A stretch of 64,000 nucleotides of DNA from an uncultured Bacteroidales bacterium (lineage in GTDB: Bacteria; Bacteroidota; Bacteroidia; Bacteroidales; P3). Location of the stretch: assembly GCA_900316965.1 (NCBI GenBank), contig ONEY01000003.1, forward strand, positions 62,001-126,000. The letters are read 5' to 3'. A model generated the notes under the pieces. That model ran no database searches. It saw only the letters and a list, made by a program, of their open reading frames with translations, and was not told the origin of the DNA. Positions 52,200 to 61,800 of the stretch are shown here, in pieces. Position 1 is the first letter of the stretch. Each line of letters begins with the position of its first letter. The translations under genes were made by a program, and so were the position numbers.

Positions 52200-53129
52200 A
52201 TGCAGCAAGTAATACGCATGATGGCAAGAAGGTTACTTCTGCCCATTTTCGTGTTATTGATATCGTACAGTTCGGCGCAGACGTTCCGAGTCACTGTAAA
52301 AACAGAGACTACCGGCAAATGCCGCATGTTTCTACATGTGTACGACAACGACACAACAGCGCGAGCCATAAAAAGTAAAATCATTGAAAATGAATTCATC
52401 TTTGAAGGTTCTGTGTCACAACCATGCTATGCCGAGTTGAAGTCGTCGCTAAACTCCAAGCCACTACGCTTTTTCATCGAGAACAACGACATTACGATAA
52501 AATACAACAACCAAAACCCTGAAGCGTCCCCGATAATAGGGTCGCGATCCAACAGTTTGCTGCGTTACCTTCTTGAACAATGTGGTCAGTATAACCCGCC
52601 GACCGAATGTATCGCACTATACGTCAAGCAGAACCCCGAGTCACTAATAACACCCTATCTTATAGACCGCTACTTGATAAAAGCATCCAACAAGGAAGCT
52701 ATTTACGAAATGGTGCAAAGTCTGACGGGAGAAGCCGCCAAAAGCTATCATGGTCGCAAGCTTACCAACAATTTGCAGACAATGATTCCAGCCGCCGAAG
52801 GCGACATAATACCCGCATTTGTTTTTGTCGACACACAAAAAAACAGTCACAAAATAGACACCCTGCTCAGCGACAGCACATATAATTTTATTCTGATAGG
52901 CGCCTCATGGTGCACACAATGCAACGACTTACGTTATAAAATCGATAAAGAATGGCCGCAATACAAGCTAACGACCATAAACATTGACAACGACAAAAAA
53001 GGATGGGACGCTCCTTGCATCCAAGCCCTGAAAATAGACCACATACCCTACATTCTCATTGTAGACAAAGATAAGCGCATAGTGGCGCGCGAGCCCGAAC
53101 TATGGGAAATAAAAAATATGATAAAGTAA
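52200..53129 (+). CDS. Thioredoxin-fold protein with DUF4369-like N-terminus
   Basis: 309 residues, signal peptide to about residue 26 (LLLPIFVLLISYSSA-Q). About 28-115 is a beta-rich domain like DUF4369 (TFRVTVKTETTGKCRMFLHVYDND.., KPLRFFIENNDITIKYNN), common before TlpA-like thioredoxins in Bacteroidota. About 195-305 is the thioredoxin fold with the active-site CTQC (238-241) and a cis-Pro segment HIPYILIVD. It probably reduces or oxidises periplasmic thiols; the target is unknown. A middle domain (about 120-195) is unassigned. Confidence 0.85.
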   Translation: MQQVIRMMARRLLLPIFVLLISYSSAQTFRVTVKTETTGKCRMFLHVYDNDTTARAIKSKIIENEFIFEGSVSQPCYAELKSSLNSKPLRFFIENNDITIKYNNQNPEASPIIGSRSNSLLRYLLEQCGQYNPPTECIALYVKQNPESLITPYLIDRYLIKASNKEAIYEMVQSLTGEAAKSYHGRKLTNNLQTMIPAAEGDIIPAFVFVDTQKNSHKIDTLLSDSTYNFILIGASWCTQCNDLRYKIDKEWPQYKLTTINIDNDKKGWDAPCIQALKIDHIPYILIVDKDKRIVAREPELWEIKNMIK

Positions 53130-53223
53130 AGTTTAAACACTGTGCCTGTTTTCAGATTATCGACAATATAAATCGTTGCTATAATTAAAACCACATTCTC
53201 TAAACAAAACCACGTCTTATTCC

Positions 53224-54276
53224 ATGGAAACGATGCTATATCCTATGAAATTTATGCCTCTCTTCAAAAACAAAATATGGGGAGGTAACAAGATAGCGAC
53301 TCTAGGCTTCGACTACAAACCCCTGCCCAACTGCGGCGAAATGTGGGCACTGTCGGCAATCAAAGACAACGAGTCGATCATCAGCAACGGATTCCTGAAG
53401 GACAACACAATAAATGAAGCACTAGAGATATACATGGGCGACCTTTTAGGCGAAGAAAACTACCGCCATTTTGGCAACGATTTTCCACTGCTTATAAAGA
53501 TTATCGACGCCAACGACAAACTCTCCATACAAGTACATCCCGACGACGAGCTAGCACACAGACGAGGACTAGACAACGGCAAAACCGAGATGTGGTACAT
53601 TATGGAAGCCGACCAAGGAGCTGAACTTGTCGACGGCTTCAAGACAGAAATAAACCGCGACGAATATGAAAAAATCCTCGCCCTTGGCAAGTTGGAGGAA
53701 GTACTTCATATAGAAAAGCCTGAAAACGGCGATGTCTATTTCATTCCCGCCGGACGGATACATGCTTTAGGCAAAGGGTTGCTGCTAGCCGAAATACAAC
53801 AGTCAAGCGACACCACCTACCGCATATACGATTACAACCGCCCGGATGTCAACGGCAAACCACGACAACTGCACACAGCCGAAGCACTAGACGCAATAGA
53901 CTTCTCCCCTACCAGCGACGGACGCAACCACTACAGCTACAAGGCTAACAGCACAGTAGAGTTGGCGCAATGTCCATATTTTACCACCAACCTCATTGTC
54001 TTAGACAAGGCCATGAGAAAAAATTTCACCCAGCTCGACTCCTTTATAGTATACCTCTGCACCGAAGGCGTCGCTGCCGTAAAGAGCCTCGACACAATCT
54101 GTCCTATTCATGCCGGCGAATGTGTGTTAGTTCCCGCAGTGGCTGACACTGTTGAGCTGTTTTGCGAAGGTCCAGCCAAAATGCTGGAGATCTATATCGA
54201 CCCAACGCTGTGGAAAGACAAAAGCATAAACCACGCCAACGACTTCGACTGGGTAGCCCAGTTTGGCAGAGAATAA
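53224..54276 (+). CDS. manA: Mannose-6-phosphate isomerase, class I
   Basis: 350 residues. It interconverts mannose-6-P and fructose-6-P for GDP-mannose or mannose use. The zinc site is in LSIQVHPDDELAHRRG (Gln/His) and EMWYIMEADQGAELVDGF (Glu); the active-site stretch ENGDVYFIPAGRIHALGKGLLLAEIQQSSDTTYRIYDYNRP is present. It has the compact length of the shorter ManA type. It stands alone after the thioredoxin-like gene (94 bases). Confidence 0.92.
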   Translation: METMLYPMKFMPLFKNKIWGGNKIATLGFDYKPLPNCGEMWALSAIKDNESIISNGFLKDNTINEALEIYMGDLLGEENYRHFGNDFPLLIKIIDANDKLSIQVHPDDELAHRRGLDNGKTEMWYIMEADQGAELVDGFKTEINRDEYEKILALGKLEEVLHIEKPENGDVYFIPAGRIHALGKGLLLAEIQQSSDTTYRIYDYNRPDVNGKPRQLHTAEALDAIDFSPTSDGRNHYSYKANSTVELAQCPYFTTNLIVLDKAMRKNFTQLDSFIVYLCTEGVAAVKSLDTICPIHAGECVLVPAVADTVELFCEGPAKMLEIYIDPTLWKDKSINHANDFDWVAQFGRE

Positions 54277-54538
54277 GGGAATCCTTCCACTTTTAGAAAG
54301 AATCTGACATCCTCATTTGAATATGAATTAGTTGCTGAAAAATTTGTTATCGCAGCTAAGTTTTAACCACTCCGTTAAAATGGAGTCTTTCTAGCATCTT
54401 ATGGCTACATGAACCACAATGCTTCTATTGGCTTGGTTCGGATAGGAATTTGTGCTGTTGAAAGGCTTTTTTTAACATTTCGGCCACTCATTATTTCAAT
54501 TTGGAAGGCAATAATTATGTTATTATATAAAAAGAAAC

Positions 54539-54546
54539 TAAATTTG
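54539..54546 (+). promoter_or_regulatory. -7 element of the efflux operon
   Basis: TAAATTTG, exact TAnnTTTG. Transcription would start about 54553, giving a leader of about 120 bases. No clear TTTG at -33, which may mean activation is needed. Confidence 0.55.
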
Positions 54547-54575
54547 CAGCTTGCATTGTACGGAACAACTATCGG

Positions 54576-54606
54576 CTAAATATCTAATCCCTAAATAGAT
54601 ATTTAG
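54576..54606 (+). promoter_or_regulatory. Possible operator: 11-bp perfect inverted repeat
   Basis: CTAAATATCTA (54576-54586), nine-base spacer, TAGATATTTAG (54596-54606). It lies just downstream of the likely transcription start. The form suits a dimeric repressor (for example TetR type) or an RNA hairpin. Confidence 0.5.
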
Positions 54607-54670
54607 ATAAACCATCTTCTTGATTCTGTATTTATGTCAAAAATAAAGTCTTTATGTAACCCCGAGTCCT

Positions 54671-56137
54671 ATGAAATATAGTATCATATTATTACTATTG
54701 ATCGTTTCCTTGTCCAACCTCTCAGCTCAAGAGACTCTCTCGCTGGAACAATGCCGACAAAAAGCTCTCGAAGCTAACAAAGGTCTTAAAATGGCGGGGG
54801 AAAAACGCATTGAGAACGAGAATCTCCAAAAAGTGGCTTTCTGGCAAATGCTGCCAAAAGTGGGTGCCACAGGCGGATACACTTGGATGGAGAAAAGTGT
54901 CCAGTTGCTCAGTGAAGACCAAAAGGATCGTCTCAACAATCTCGGCAACAACGTGCAAGAGGGCGTGGAACAAGCTATACGTGAGGAGACCTCATCAATC
55001 CCTTTTGTCGGTGACCTAATCGGCGACGCACTATCCAATGTACTTAATAACACAAACTTCAGCAGTACTCTGAATGGTGTGGGACAAGACATCTGCAACG
55101 GTTTGGAAACTGACACTCGCAACACAGCATTCGGCGTGATAACCTTGACTCAGCCTATTTACCTGGGAGGAAGACTGCTGGCACTATACAAAACGGCTAG
55201 GCTCCTCAACCACCTTTCGGGCATTGAATACGACAAAAAAAGGGAGGAGACTCTCATAGCCATCGACGAAGCTTATTGGCAGGTGGTGAGTGTTAAACAC
55301 AAAAAGGAGCTGGCAGAAAACTACGCCGCTTTGCTCGACTCACTAAACAAAAACGTCGAAGCCCTGATGGAGGCAGAAATGGCCACTAAAGGAGATCTGG
55401 CCAAGGTGCGTGTGAAACTCAACGAGGCACAAATGTCGCTAACAAAAGCCACTAATGGTCTCACCCTAGCCAAAATGCTTTTGGCTCAACGCTGTGGAAT
55501 GCCTCTCGACAGCGACTTTGATGTCGAAGAAACAACACCCGCATTGAATTCCTACTGCAAAGACAGCATTGACATGGAGTCAGTATGGCAAAACCGCAGC
55601 GAAATGAAAATGCTCCGCATCAGCGACAGTGTTGCCCGTCAAGGGGTTCGCTTAGCCGCGGCATCGCTGAAACCTAACATAGCCTTCACTGGCGGCTACC
55701 TATTCTCAAACCCTAACCTCTTTAACGGCTTCCAAAATGAATGGGGCGGCACATGGATGGCTGGCGTGGCTGTCAACATCCCAATCCTCCATCCAGGCGC
55801 TATCTATTCGGTGAAGGCAGCCAAAGCCAAACGCCGCGAAATAGCATACCAAATTGAAGAGGCTCAGGACATGATTGAGCTCCAAGTCAACAAAGTCAAA
55901 GCTGAGCTTGATCTGGCATTCAAAAAATACGAGCAAGCCAAAAGCAACCTTATCCAGGCTGAAGAGAACCTACGCCTAGCCGACGAAAGTTTCAAAGCTG
56001 GAATGTGCAGCAGCAGCGACCTCATGGCAGCTCAAACGGCTTGGATATCGGCAAAAAGCGAAGTCCTCGACTCGGAGATTGAGATTGCTATGAATAACAC
56101 CTATTTAAAAGTCGCATGCGGAGACAGTGAACGTTAA
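54671..56137 (+). CDS. TolC-family outer-membrane efflux protein
   Basis: 488 residues with signal peptide (MKYSIILLLLIVSLSNLSA-Q). Two OEP repeats: the first from LSLEQCRQKALEANKGLKMA, the second ending LIQAEENLRLADESFKAGMCSSSDLMAAQTAWISAKSEV. Barrel strands include GVITLTQPIYLGGRLLALY. TolC proteins form trimeric tunnels through the outer membrane. It opens the operon with HlyD-like and two ABC-2 permease genes. Confidence 0.92.
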   Translation: MKYSIILLLLIVSLSNLSAQETLSLEQCRQKALEANKGLKMAGEKRIENENLQKVAFWQMLPKVGATGGYTWMEKSVQLLSEDQKDRLNNLGNNVQEGVEQAIREETSSIPFVGDLIGDALSNVLNNTNFSSTLNGVGQDICNGLETDTRNTAFGVITLTQPIYLGGRLLALYKTARLLNHLSGIEYDKKREETLIAIDEAYWQVVSVKHKKELAENYAALLDSLNKNVEALMEAEMATKGDLAKVRVKLNEAQMSLTKATNGLTLAKMLLAQRCGMPLDSDFDVEETTPALNSYCKDSIDMESVWQNRSEMKMLRISDSVARQGVRLAAASLKPNIAFTGGYLFSNPNLFNGFQNEWGGTWMAGVAVNIPILHPGAIYSVKAAKAKRREIAYQIEEAQDMIELQVNKVKAELDLAFKKYEQAKSNLIQAEENLRLADESFKAGMCSSSDLMAAQTAWISAKSEVLDSEIEIAMNNTYLKVACGDSER

Positions 56138-56228
56138 CGACAACTTTAAATGGGTCAAAAATACGAAACTAAAACGACAACAAAAACCATATCAACACTT
56201 TGACTTATAACTTTTTCAACATTAAAGA

Positions 56229-57215
56229 ATGAAAGAAAATAACAAAACTTTGCTCGCTGGCTTAGCAGCTGTGATTTCTGCTGTAGCTATCGTCGCTCTT
56301 GTGGGCCTCTTCGCCATCCACCCTCAAAAGGAGATGATTATGGGCGAGGCCGACGCCACGGAATACCGTGTCTCGAATATGGTTCCCGGCCATATCGACC
56401 AGATTTTTGTCGAGGAAGGTGACATGGTACACGCCGGCGACACAATAGCTCATATCGGCAGCCGCCAAGTGGATGCGAAAATGGTGCAGGCCAAGGCAGC
56501 TCGCTCTGCTGCTAGCGCTCAAAGCCGCAAGGCTAAAGGCGGCGCTCGCGAACAACAGATTCAGATGGCTTACCAGGTATGGCAAAAGGCTAAAGCCGCC
56601 GAGGAGGTGTATAAGAAATCGTATGACCGCGTGAAAGGCCTCTACGACAAAGGAGTGGTGTCGGCTCAACAATACGACGAGGTCAACGCTAAATATCGCG
56701 CCGCACAAGCCGACTGCGCTGCCGCGGAACAACAGTATCTGATGGCTAAAGAAGGTGCCCAAAGTGAAGACATCGACGCCGCAGCAGCTCTTGTAAGCCG
56801 CGCAGGTGGCGCTGTCGCTGAAGTTCAAAGCTACCTCGACGACAGCTACATCATAGCTCCATGCGACGGTGAAGTGGTGGAGATGTATGTCAAAATGGGC
56901 GACTTGGTGGGTACTGGCGCTCCTGTGGCCTCTATCCTCGACAATAGCGACAACTGGTTTAATTTCAGCATTCGCGAGGACCTCCTGCAAAATGTCAAAT
57001 CGGGAGAAAACGTAAAAATCCGCATCCCTGCCCTCGGCAACAAAACCTTCGACGCTACGGTGCGCAACGTCAAAGCTATGGCCAGCTACGCCACTTGGCG
57101 CGCCACCAAGACACTTGGTCAATACGATGTGAAAAGTTTCGACGTCAAGGTAGTGCCCAACGAGGCCATAGAAGGCTTGCGGCCCGGCATGACAGCCATA
57201 CTTGAGAAAAAATAG
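56229..57215 (+). CDS. HlyD-family periplasmic adaptor
   Basis: 328 residues, N-terminal helix (about 11-30), then a lipoyl-like half (VSNMVPGHIDQIFVEEGDMVHAGDTIAHI), an alpha-helical hairpin (about 85-190, Ala-rich with YDRVKGLYDKGVVSAQQYDEV), the second lipoyl half (DSYIIAPCDGEVVEMYVKMGDLV) and a beta-barrel domain. It joins the TolC protein to the inner-membrane permeases. Confidence 0.93.
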   Translation: MKENNKTLLAGLAAVISAVAIVALVGLFAIHPQKEMIMGEADATEYRVSNMVPGHIDQIFVEEGDMVHAGDTIAHIGSRQVDAKMVQAKAARSAASAQSRKAKGGAREQQIQMAYQVWQKAKAAEEVYKKSYDRVKGLYDKGVVSAQQYDEVNAKYRAAQADCAAAEQQYLMAKEGAQSEDIDAAAALVSRAGGAVAEVQSYLDDSYIIAPCDGEVVEMYVKMGDLVGTGAPVASILDNSDNWFNFSIREDLLQNVKSGENVKIRIPALGNKTFDATVRNVKAMASYATWRATKTLGQYDVKSFDVKVVPNEAIEGLRPGMTAILEKK

Positions 57216-57231
57216 CAGAAAAATATAGTCA

Positions 57232-58461
57232 ATGGGCGTCATCAGGGTTACTCATAGGGAAATGCGAAAGATATTGCTCGAGCCGAGGTATCTTATCTTA
57301 CTCTTTGCCGGCATAGTCTTCTCGTTCATTTTCTTTGCCACAATAACCAAGGAGGGGCAGCCTACTCGCCTCCCTGTGGGTGTGGTGGACATGGACGGCA
57401 CCTTCCTGTCACGACGCATGTGCCATGAGATTAACGCCACACAAGGGGTTTCCGTTCACGCTGTATACGACAACCACTCAGAGGCTCGCAAGGCTATGCA
57501 GCGTGGCGAAATATATGCCTTCTACGAAATACCGCAAGGTACCTATAACGACCTGCTGCAGTTCCGTGCTCCACATTTTGTGCTTTATGTCAACTCGGCA
57601 TATATGCTGGCGGGGACGCTGAGCTACAAGCAGCTCGCCACTATGGGTATGCTCGCCGGTGGCGCTGTACAGCGCGAGGTACTGCGAAAAAAAGGGTATG
57701 GCGAGGATCAAATCATGGGCCTAATTCAACCTATCGAATTTGACACCCGCACCATAGGCAACCCTTGGATTAACTATGGCGACTATCTTATGACAACCCT
57801 GATTCCAGCTTTGATAGCGTTCCTCGCCATCATGCACACAGCCTACTCTATAGCCCGCGAGCGACAAAAAAAGACTATGAAAAGCTGGTTCCGCCACGCC
57901 GAAGGAAATAAACTATTCGCTCTTATCGGCAAAATGCTGCCCTACACAGCATTCTATACCATACTATGCCTTATCGCCAACTTGATTATGTTCGGCTTTA
58001 TGGGTTTCAATTTCGAGGGCAGTTGGCTGATGATGATGATCAACACTATACTTCTCATCTCTGCATCGCAATGTGCGGGGGCATTCATAGCCAGCTGCAT
58101 TCCCGAGCCTCCTCTTTCGATGGGTGTCAGCGCCATTTACAGCGCCATAAGCTTCTCACTCAGCGGATTCTCTTTCCCTGTCGACAGCATGCCAGCCATC
58201 ATCTACGGCGCCTCATGGATATACCCCATACGACACTACTTCCTCAACTTCTGCGACATCGCCATCTTCGGCAATGGATTTGCCCACTGTTGGCCTCGTT
58301 TCTGCGCCATGATGCTTTTCTTTACACTTCCCATCTTTGGCGCTTTTATGCTCAACTGGCAGGAGCAAAAACAAAAAAAACATGTCAAACCCTCTACCGC
58401 CAATCTGACACCATCGCAACATTCCGACAGTAGATTGGAATCAAACACTGACGCCTTATGA
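57232..58461 (+). CDS. ABC-2 family efflux permease, first of two
   Basis: 409 residues. An N-terminal helix (about 20-40), a large periplasmic part (about 45-180) with VGVVDMDGTFLSRRM, then five helices with the cytoplasmic RERQKKTMKSWFRHAEG loop. It belongs to the YhhJ/YbhR-like ABC-2 group that works with HlyD proteins. No ATP-binding gene is in the operon. It overlaps the second permease gene by four bases. Confidence 0.9.
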   Translation: MGVIRVTHREMRKILLEPRYLILLFAGIVFSFIFFATITKEGQPTRLPVGVVDMDGTFLSRRMCHEINATQGVSVHAVYDNHSEARKAMQRGEIYAFYEIPQGTYNDLLQFRAPHFVLYVNSAYMLAGTLSYKQLATMGMLAGGAVQREVLRKKGYGEDQIMGLIQPIEFDTRTIGNPWINYGDYLMTTLIPALIAFLAIMHTAYSIARERQKKTMKSWFRHAEGNKLFALIGKMLPYTAFYTILCLIANLIMFGFMGFNFEGSWLMMMINTILLISASQCAGAFIASCIPEPPLSMGVSAIYSAISFSLSGFSFPVDSMPAIIYGASWIYPIRHYFLNFCDIAIFGNGFAHCWPRFCAMMLFFTLPIFGAFMLNWQEQKQKKHVKPSTANLTPSQHSDSRLESNTDAL

Positions 58462-59702
58462 TAAAGTATTTGCATGATATATGGACAGTGTTAAGCATCG
58501 AGGTGCGCCGCGTTTTCAGCGACAGCATGGTGTTGGTAATCTTCTTCCTGGCTCCCATCATCTATCCACTGCTCTTCAGCTTCATATACAGCAATGAGAA
58601 TGTCGAGAATCTTCCCATTGCCGTTGTCGACGAGGCGGTATGTGCCGAAAGCAAACGTTTCATACATAAACTAGACGCAACTCCAGAACTAGAAGTGGCT
58701 TATCGGTGCCACTCTATGGAAGAGGCTCAGCGATTGTTCAAAAACCATCAAGTACGCTCGATTTTTTATTTCCCAAAAGATTTCTCTACACGCCTTGCCG
58801 CCCTTGAGACTGCTCGTGTTGTAGTTTTTGGGGACATGAGCTCTTTCTATTACTACAAAGCGGCTCTTACTGGCGGCAACAGTGTTCTCATAGACGAGAT
58901 GCACACCATTGAGATGGAACGCTACGAGGCCTCAGGCCTGGGCTCTGAGGAGGCGACAATACAAATGCAACCTGTGGTGCTTGAAAACACCACACTCTTC
59001 AACCCCTCGGGTGGATATGGCAGCTTCTTCCTTCCAGGTCTGCTTATGCTGGTAATTCATCAAACTCTCTTCCTCGGCATATGCATCCTTTGTGGCGACG
59101 CCAACGAGAACCGCCGCGCGCTAAGCTACATTCCCGCCCACCTACGCTCCCGAAGCATATACCGCGTTTTCATTGGCCGCTCACTGTGCTACATTCTCAT
59201 ATACATACCCCTGACTTTGCTGGACCTCTGGTTTATTCCCCGCTGGTTCCATCTGCCTCAGTTGGGCAACCTCTACAATATCCTTATGTTCCTTCTGCCT
59301 TTCATTCTCGCTGTGATATTTTTCGCTATGACCGTGGGGCACTTGCTGGTAAGGCAGAAGATTTCGCCAATGCTATGCTTCGTCTTTTTCAGCGTAATAC
59401 TCTATTTCCTTACAGGTATGGTGTGGCCACAGGCAAGCATGCCTCGCTTCTGGCTCTACTTCAGCTATCTGTTCCCGTCGACACCAGGAGTGCAGGGCTA
59501 TGTTAAGCTCTCATCAATGGGGGCTGATATGTCGAGTGTAAACCATGAATACCTTATCCTTTGGCTTCAGGCAGGCATATATTTCATAACCTCGTGCCTT
59601 TCCATATACCTGCAAAACTACATGCGACACCGCCGCTCCAACAACATACACAAGGTGCGCAAAACCATTCTCGCCACAGCCTTGACCAAATCAGAACACT
59701 AA
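58458..59702 (+). CDS. ABC-2 family efflux permease, second of two
   Basis: 414 residues with the same plan as its neighbour: N-terminal helix (about 20-42), periplasmic domain with IAVVDEAVCAESKRF, then about five helices (PGLLMLVIHQTLFLGICIL, and more). The loop ENRRALSYIPAHLRSRSIYRVFIGR is the ABC-2 coupling segment. It overlaps the first permease gene (ATGA) and is followed by the sensor kinase. Confidence 0.9.
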   Translation: MIKYLHDIWTVLSIEVRRVFSDSMVLVIFFLAPIIYPLLFSFIYSNENVENLPIAVVDEAVCAESKRFIHKLDATPELEVAYRCHSMEEAQRLFKNHQVRSIFYFPKDFSTRLAALETARVVVFGDMSSFYYYKAALTGGNSVLIDEMHTIEMERYEASGLGSEEATIQMQPVVLENTTLFNPSGGYGSFFLPGLLMLVIHQTLFLGICILCGDANENRRALSYIPAHLRSRSIYRVFIGRSLCYILIYIPLTLLDLWFIPRWFHLPQLGNLYNILMFLLPFILAVIFFAMTVGHLLVRQKISPMLCFVFFSVILYFLTGMVWPQASMPRFWLYFSYLFPSTPGVQGYVKLSSMGADMSSVNHEYLILWLQAGIYFITSCLSIYLQNYMRHRRSNNIHKVRKTILATALTKSEH

Positions 59703-59734
59703 CAAAAAACATTAAACTCGCTGTCTTTAACAAC

Positions 59735-60832
59735 ATGCCTATTCCATTAAACCAAAAAATTCGCGAACACCACACCTTTAGCACTAGCAACGCGCTATGG
59801 ATATCTCTAGTGGGTGGCATTATTCTTACCGCCATCGCATCCATGGCACATGTCGATAAGGACTGGAAGATAGATGATGGGTACCATATCATCTACTCTC
59901 TGGCTTCCAACTCTCTACTGCTATTCCTCATTATTATATTCATATTCTACCTCATAAAACGCCATTTTTCTCTGGCGGCGAAATATATTCTCTTCTTTGG
60001 AGGATCGTTGGCATTGGCTATCGCCTTCTCGGTTTTCTCAAACTGGATGCAACATATCATCTATGACAGCCAACCAACCAACATCAACAATAGCGTTCTC
60101 CTTATGCGCGACCTCATGGTGGCTATAGCGGCAATAGTGATATCTATACTTATTTTCAATGTCTCACGACGACTGGAACTGAAAATTGAAAAGGAACAGC
60201 TTGAGGCAGAGAACATACTCGTCAAATACGAGGCTCTGGAAAACCAGATGGATCCCCACTTTCTGTTCAACTCGCTGAACACGCTGAGCGGCCTTATAGG
60301 CGCCGACGATGACAAAGCTCAACGTTATCTGCTTCAGCTGGCTTCGACATATCGCTACATCATGCAAGGCAAACGTTTGGTGACTCTCGACGATGAACTA
60401 CACTTCGTCGACTCGTACTCGCAAATGATGCTTATACGCTATGGCAAAAACCTCACAATTGAAAAAGAGATAAACCCCGAACTATCGAAATACCATATGG
60501 TGCCTATAAGCATTCAGCTATTGATAGAAAATGCCTTGAAACATAATGTCGTCAGCGACCGCCATCCACTAACCATCAAAATAGAGACAACACAAAACAA
60601 ATCGGTATGCATCAGCAACGTTATCCAGCCTAAAAACGATTCGGGACAAAGCAACGGCCTGGGCTTGGCAAACATGTCGAAACGCTATCAGCTGCTATGC
60701 AACCGCGACATATCTATCAGAAATCAAAACAACATCTTTTCTGTGGAACTGCCTCTCCTTTCCCCCTCCGAGACGGCAAAAATAATAGACAAAATCGGCA
60801 AAGTGGAAAAAAGAAAAAAGAAAACACTATAA
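59735..60832 (+). CDS. LytS-type sensor histidine kinase
   Basis: 365 residues from ATG 59735; upstream codons lie inside the permease gene. Four helices span about 20-40, 52-73, 82-104 and 124-143. A linking helix is followed by the His_kinase motif QMDPHFLFNSLNTLSG (H175 phosphoacceptor) and an ATP-binding part with IQLLIENALKHNVVSD and GLGLANMSKRYQLL. Such kinases pair with LytTR regulators. It follows the efflux genes with 32 bases between, so it may sense envelope stress or the exported compound. Confidence 0.9.
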   Translation: MPIPLNQKIREHHTFSTSNALWISLVGGIILTAIASMAHVDKDWKIDDGYHIIYSLASNSLLLFLIIIFIFYLIKRHFSLAAKYILFFGGSLALAIAFSVFSNWMQHIIYDSQPTNINNSVLLMRDLMVAIAAIVISILIFNVSRRLELKIEKEQLEAENILVKYEALENQMDPHFLFNSLNTLSGLIGADDDKAQRYLLQLASTYRYIMQGKRLVTLDDELHFVDSYSQMMLIRYGKNLTIEKEINPELSKYHMVPISIQLLIENALKHNVVSDRHPLTIKIETTQNKSVCISNVIQPKNDSGQSNGLGLANMSKRYQLLCNRDISIRNQNNIFSVELPLLSPSETAKIIDKIGKVEKRKKKTL

Positions 60833-60859
60833 TAACTATTCCAAAAATTTAATAACACA

Positions 60860-61618
60860 ATGAATGCAGTAATTATTGAAGATGAACAAATTGCAGCTCA
60901 AAATCTTGAGCGGCTACTCTGCGAGACATCGCCAAACACCAACATAGTCGCAAAATTGCAATCCGTAGAGGAAAGTATTGAATTTTTCTCGTCAGACAAC
61001 GCTGTCGACGTTGTCTTTATGGATATCCACCTCGCCGACGGCCTCTCATTCAGCATCTTCGATTCTGTATCCATAACGGCGCCAATAATTTTCACTACAG
61101 CCTACGACCAATATGCTCTCGACGCTTTCAAAGTCAACAGCATTGACTATCTGCTTAAACCCATCAACAAAGATGACTTGACTCGCGCAATGCAAAAACT
61201 ACACAAGTTGGAGGGCAAAACCACCGGGAAAGTCCCAGAAAACATCGAAGCTTTGATTGAGATGATGAGGCGTCCACGATACAAATCTTTTTTCCTCATC
61301 CCCGTGCTTGACAAGCTGGTACCACTCAATGTCAACGATATAGCTTATATCTATCTTGACGACAAGATTTCACGTGCCGTCACATTCAATGGACAGAGCC
61401 ACTCTCTCGACAAACCTCTCGACGCTATCTTTACTCAACTCGACCCAACCAAATTTTTCCGCGCCAACCGCCAATATATCATAGCTCACTCTGCCGTGAA
61501 GGATATAACAATGTGGCCTCTGAGCAAGCTGCATGTATCACTTAATGTTGAGACACCAGAAAAAATCATAGTATCACGCGCTAGAGTATCAGAGTTTAAA
61601 GATTGGTATACAAATTAA
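60860..61618 (+). CDS. LytTR-family response regulator
   Basis: 252 residues. Receiver domain about 1-120 with EDEQ, phosphoacceptor Asp55 in VFMDIHLADG, and the conserved Lys of YLLKPINKDD. LytTR DNA-binding domain about 145-250 (DIAYIYLDDKISRAVTF.., FFRANRQYIIAHSAVKDI). It is the cognate partner of the kinase 27 bases upstream and probably regulates the efflux operon or envelope genes; no LytTR direct-repeat site was identified. Confidence 0.95.
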   Translation: MNAVIIEDEQIAAQNLERLLCETSPNTNIVAKLQSVEESIEFFSSDNAVDVVFMDIHLADGLSFSIFDSVSITAPIIFTTAYDQYALDAFKVNSIDYLLKPINKDDLTRAMQKLHKLEGKTTGKVPENIEALIEMMRRPRYKSFFLIPVLDKLVPLNVNDIAYIYLDDKISRAVTFNGQSHSLDKPLDAIFTQLDPTKFFRANRQYIIAHSAVKDITMWPLSKLHVSLNVETPEKIIVSRARVSEFKDWYTN

Positions 61619-61740
61619 ACCACAAACCACTATTACATTATTCCTAACGTTTGTTACGCCCGTAGGAAAACTACGTCATGAGAACTATGAAGGAAATACC
61701 AACCACGTAAAGCAAAATAATGGCTGCACAAATGGACAAA

Positions 61741-61776
61741 AAAATGTCGGATAGCAACTACACTATCCGACATTTT
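61741..61776. terminator. Bidirectional terminator
   Basis: AAAATGTCGGATAG (61741-61754), loop CAACTACA, CTATCCGACATTTT (61763-61776): 14 perfect pairs. Lies between the convergent response regulator and WG-repeat genes. Confidence 0.85.
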
Positions 61777-61800
61777 CATATCCACGTGAAATCTCTCACA

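Larger units (their letters stand above)
54277..54670. other. 394-bp upstream region of the efflux operon
   Basis: No gene seen. It contains a TAAATTTG -7 site (54539-54546) and a perfect 11-bp inverted repeat (54576-54606) between that site and the TolC-like ATG. Confidence 0.6.
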
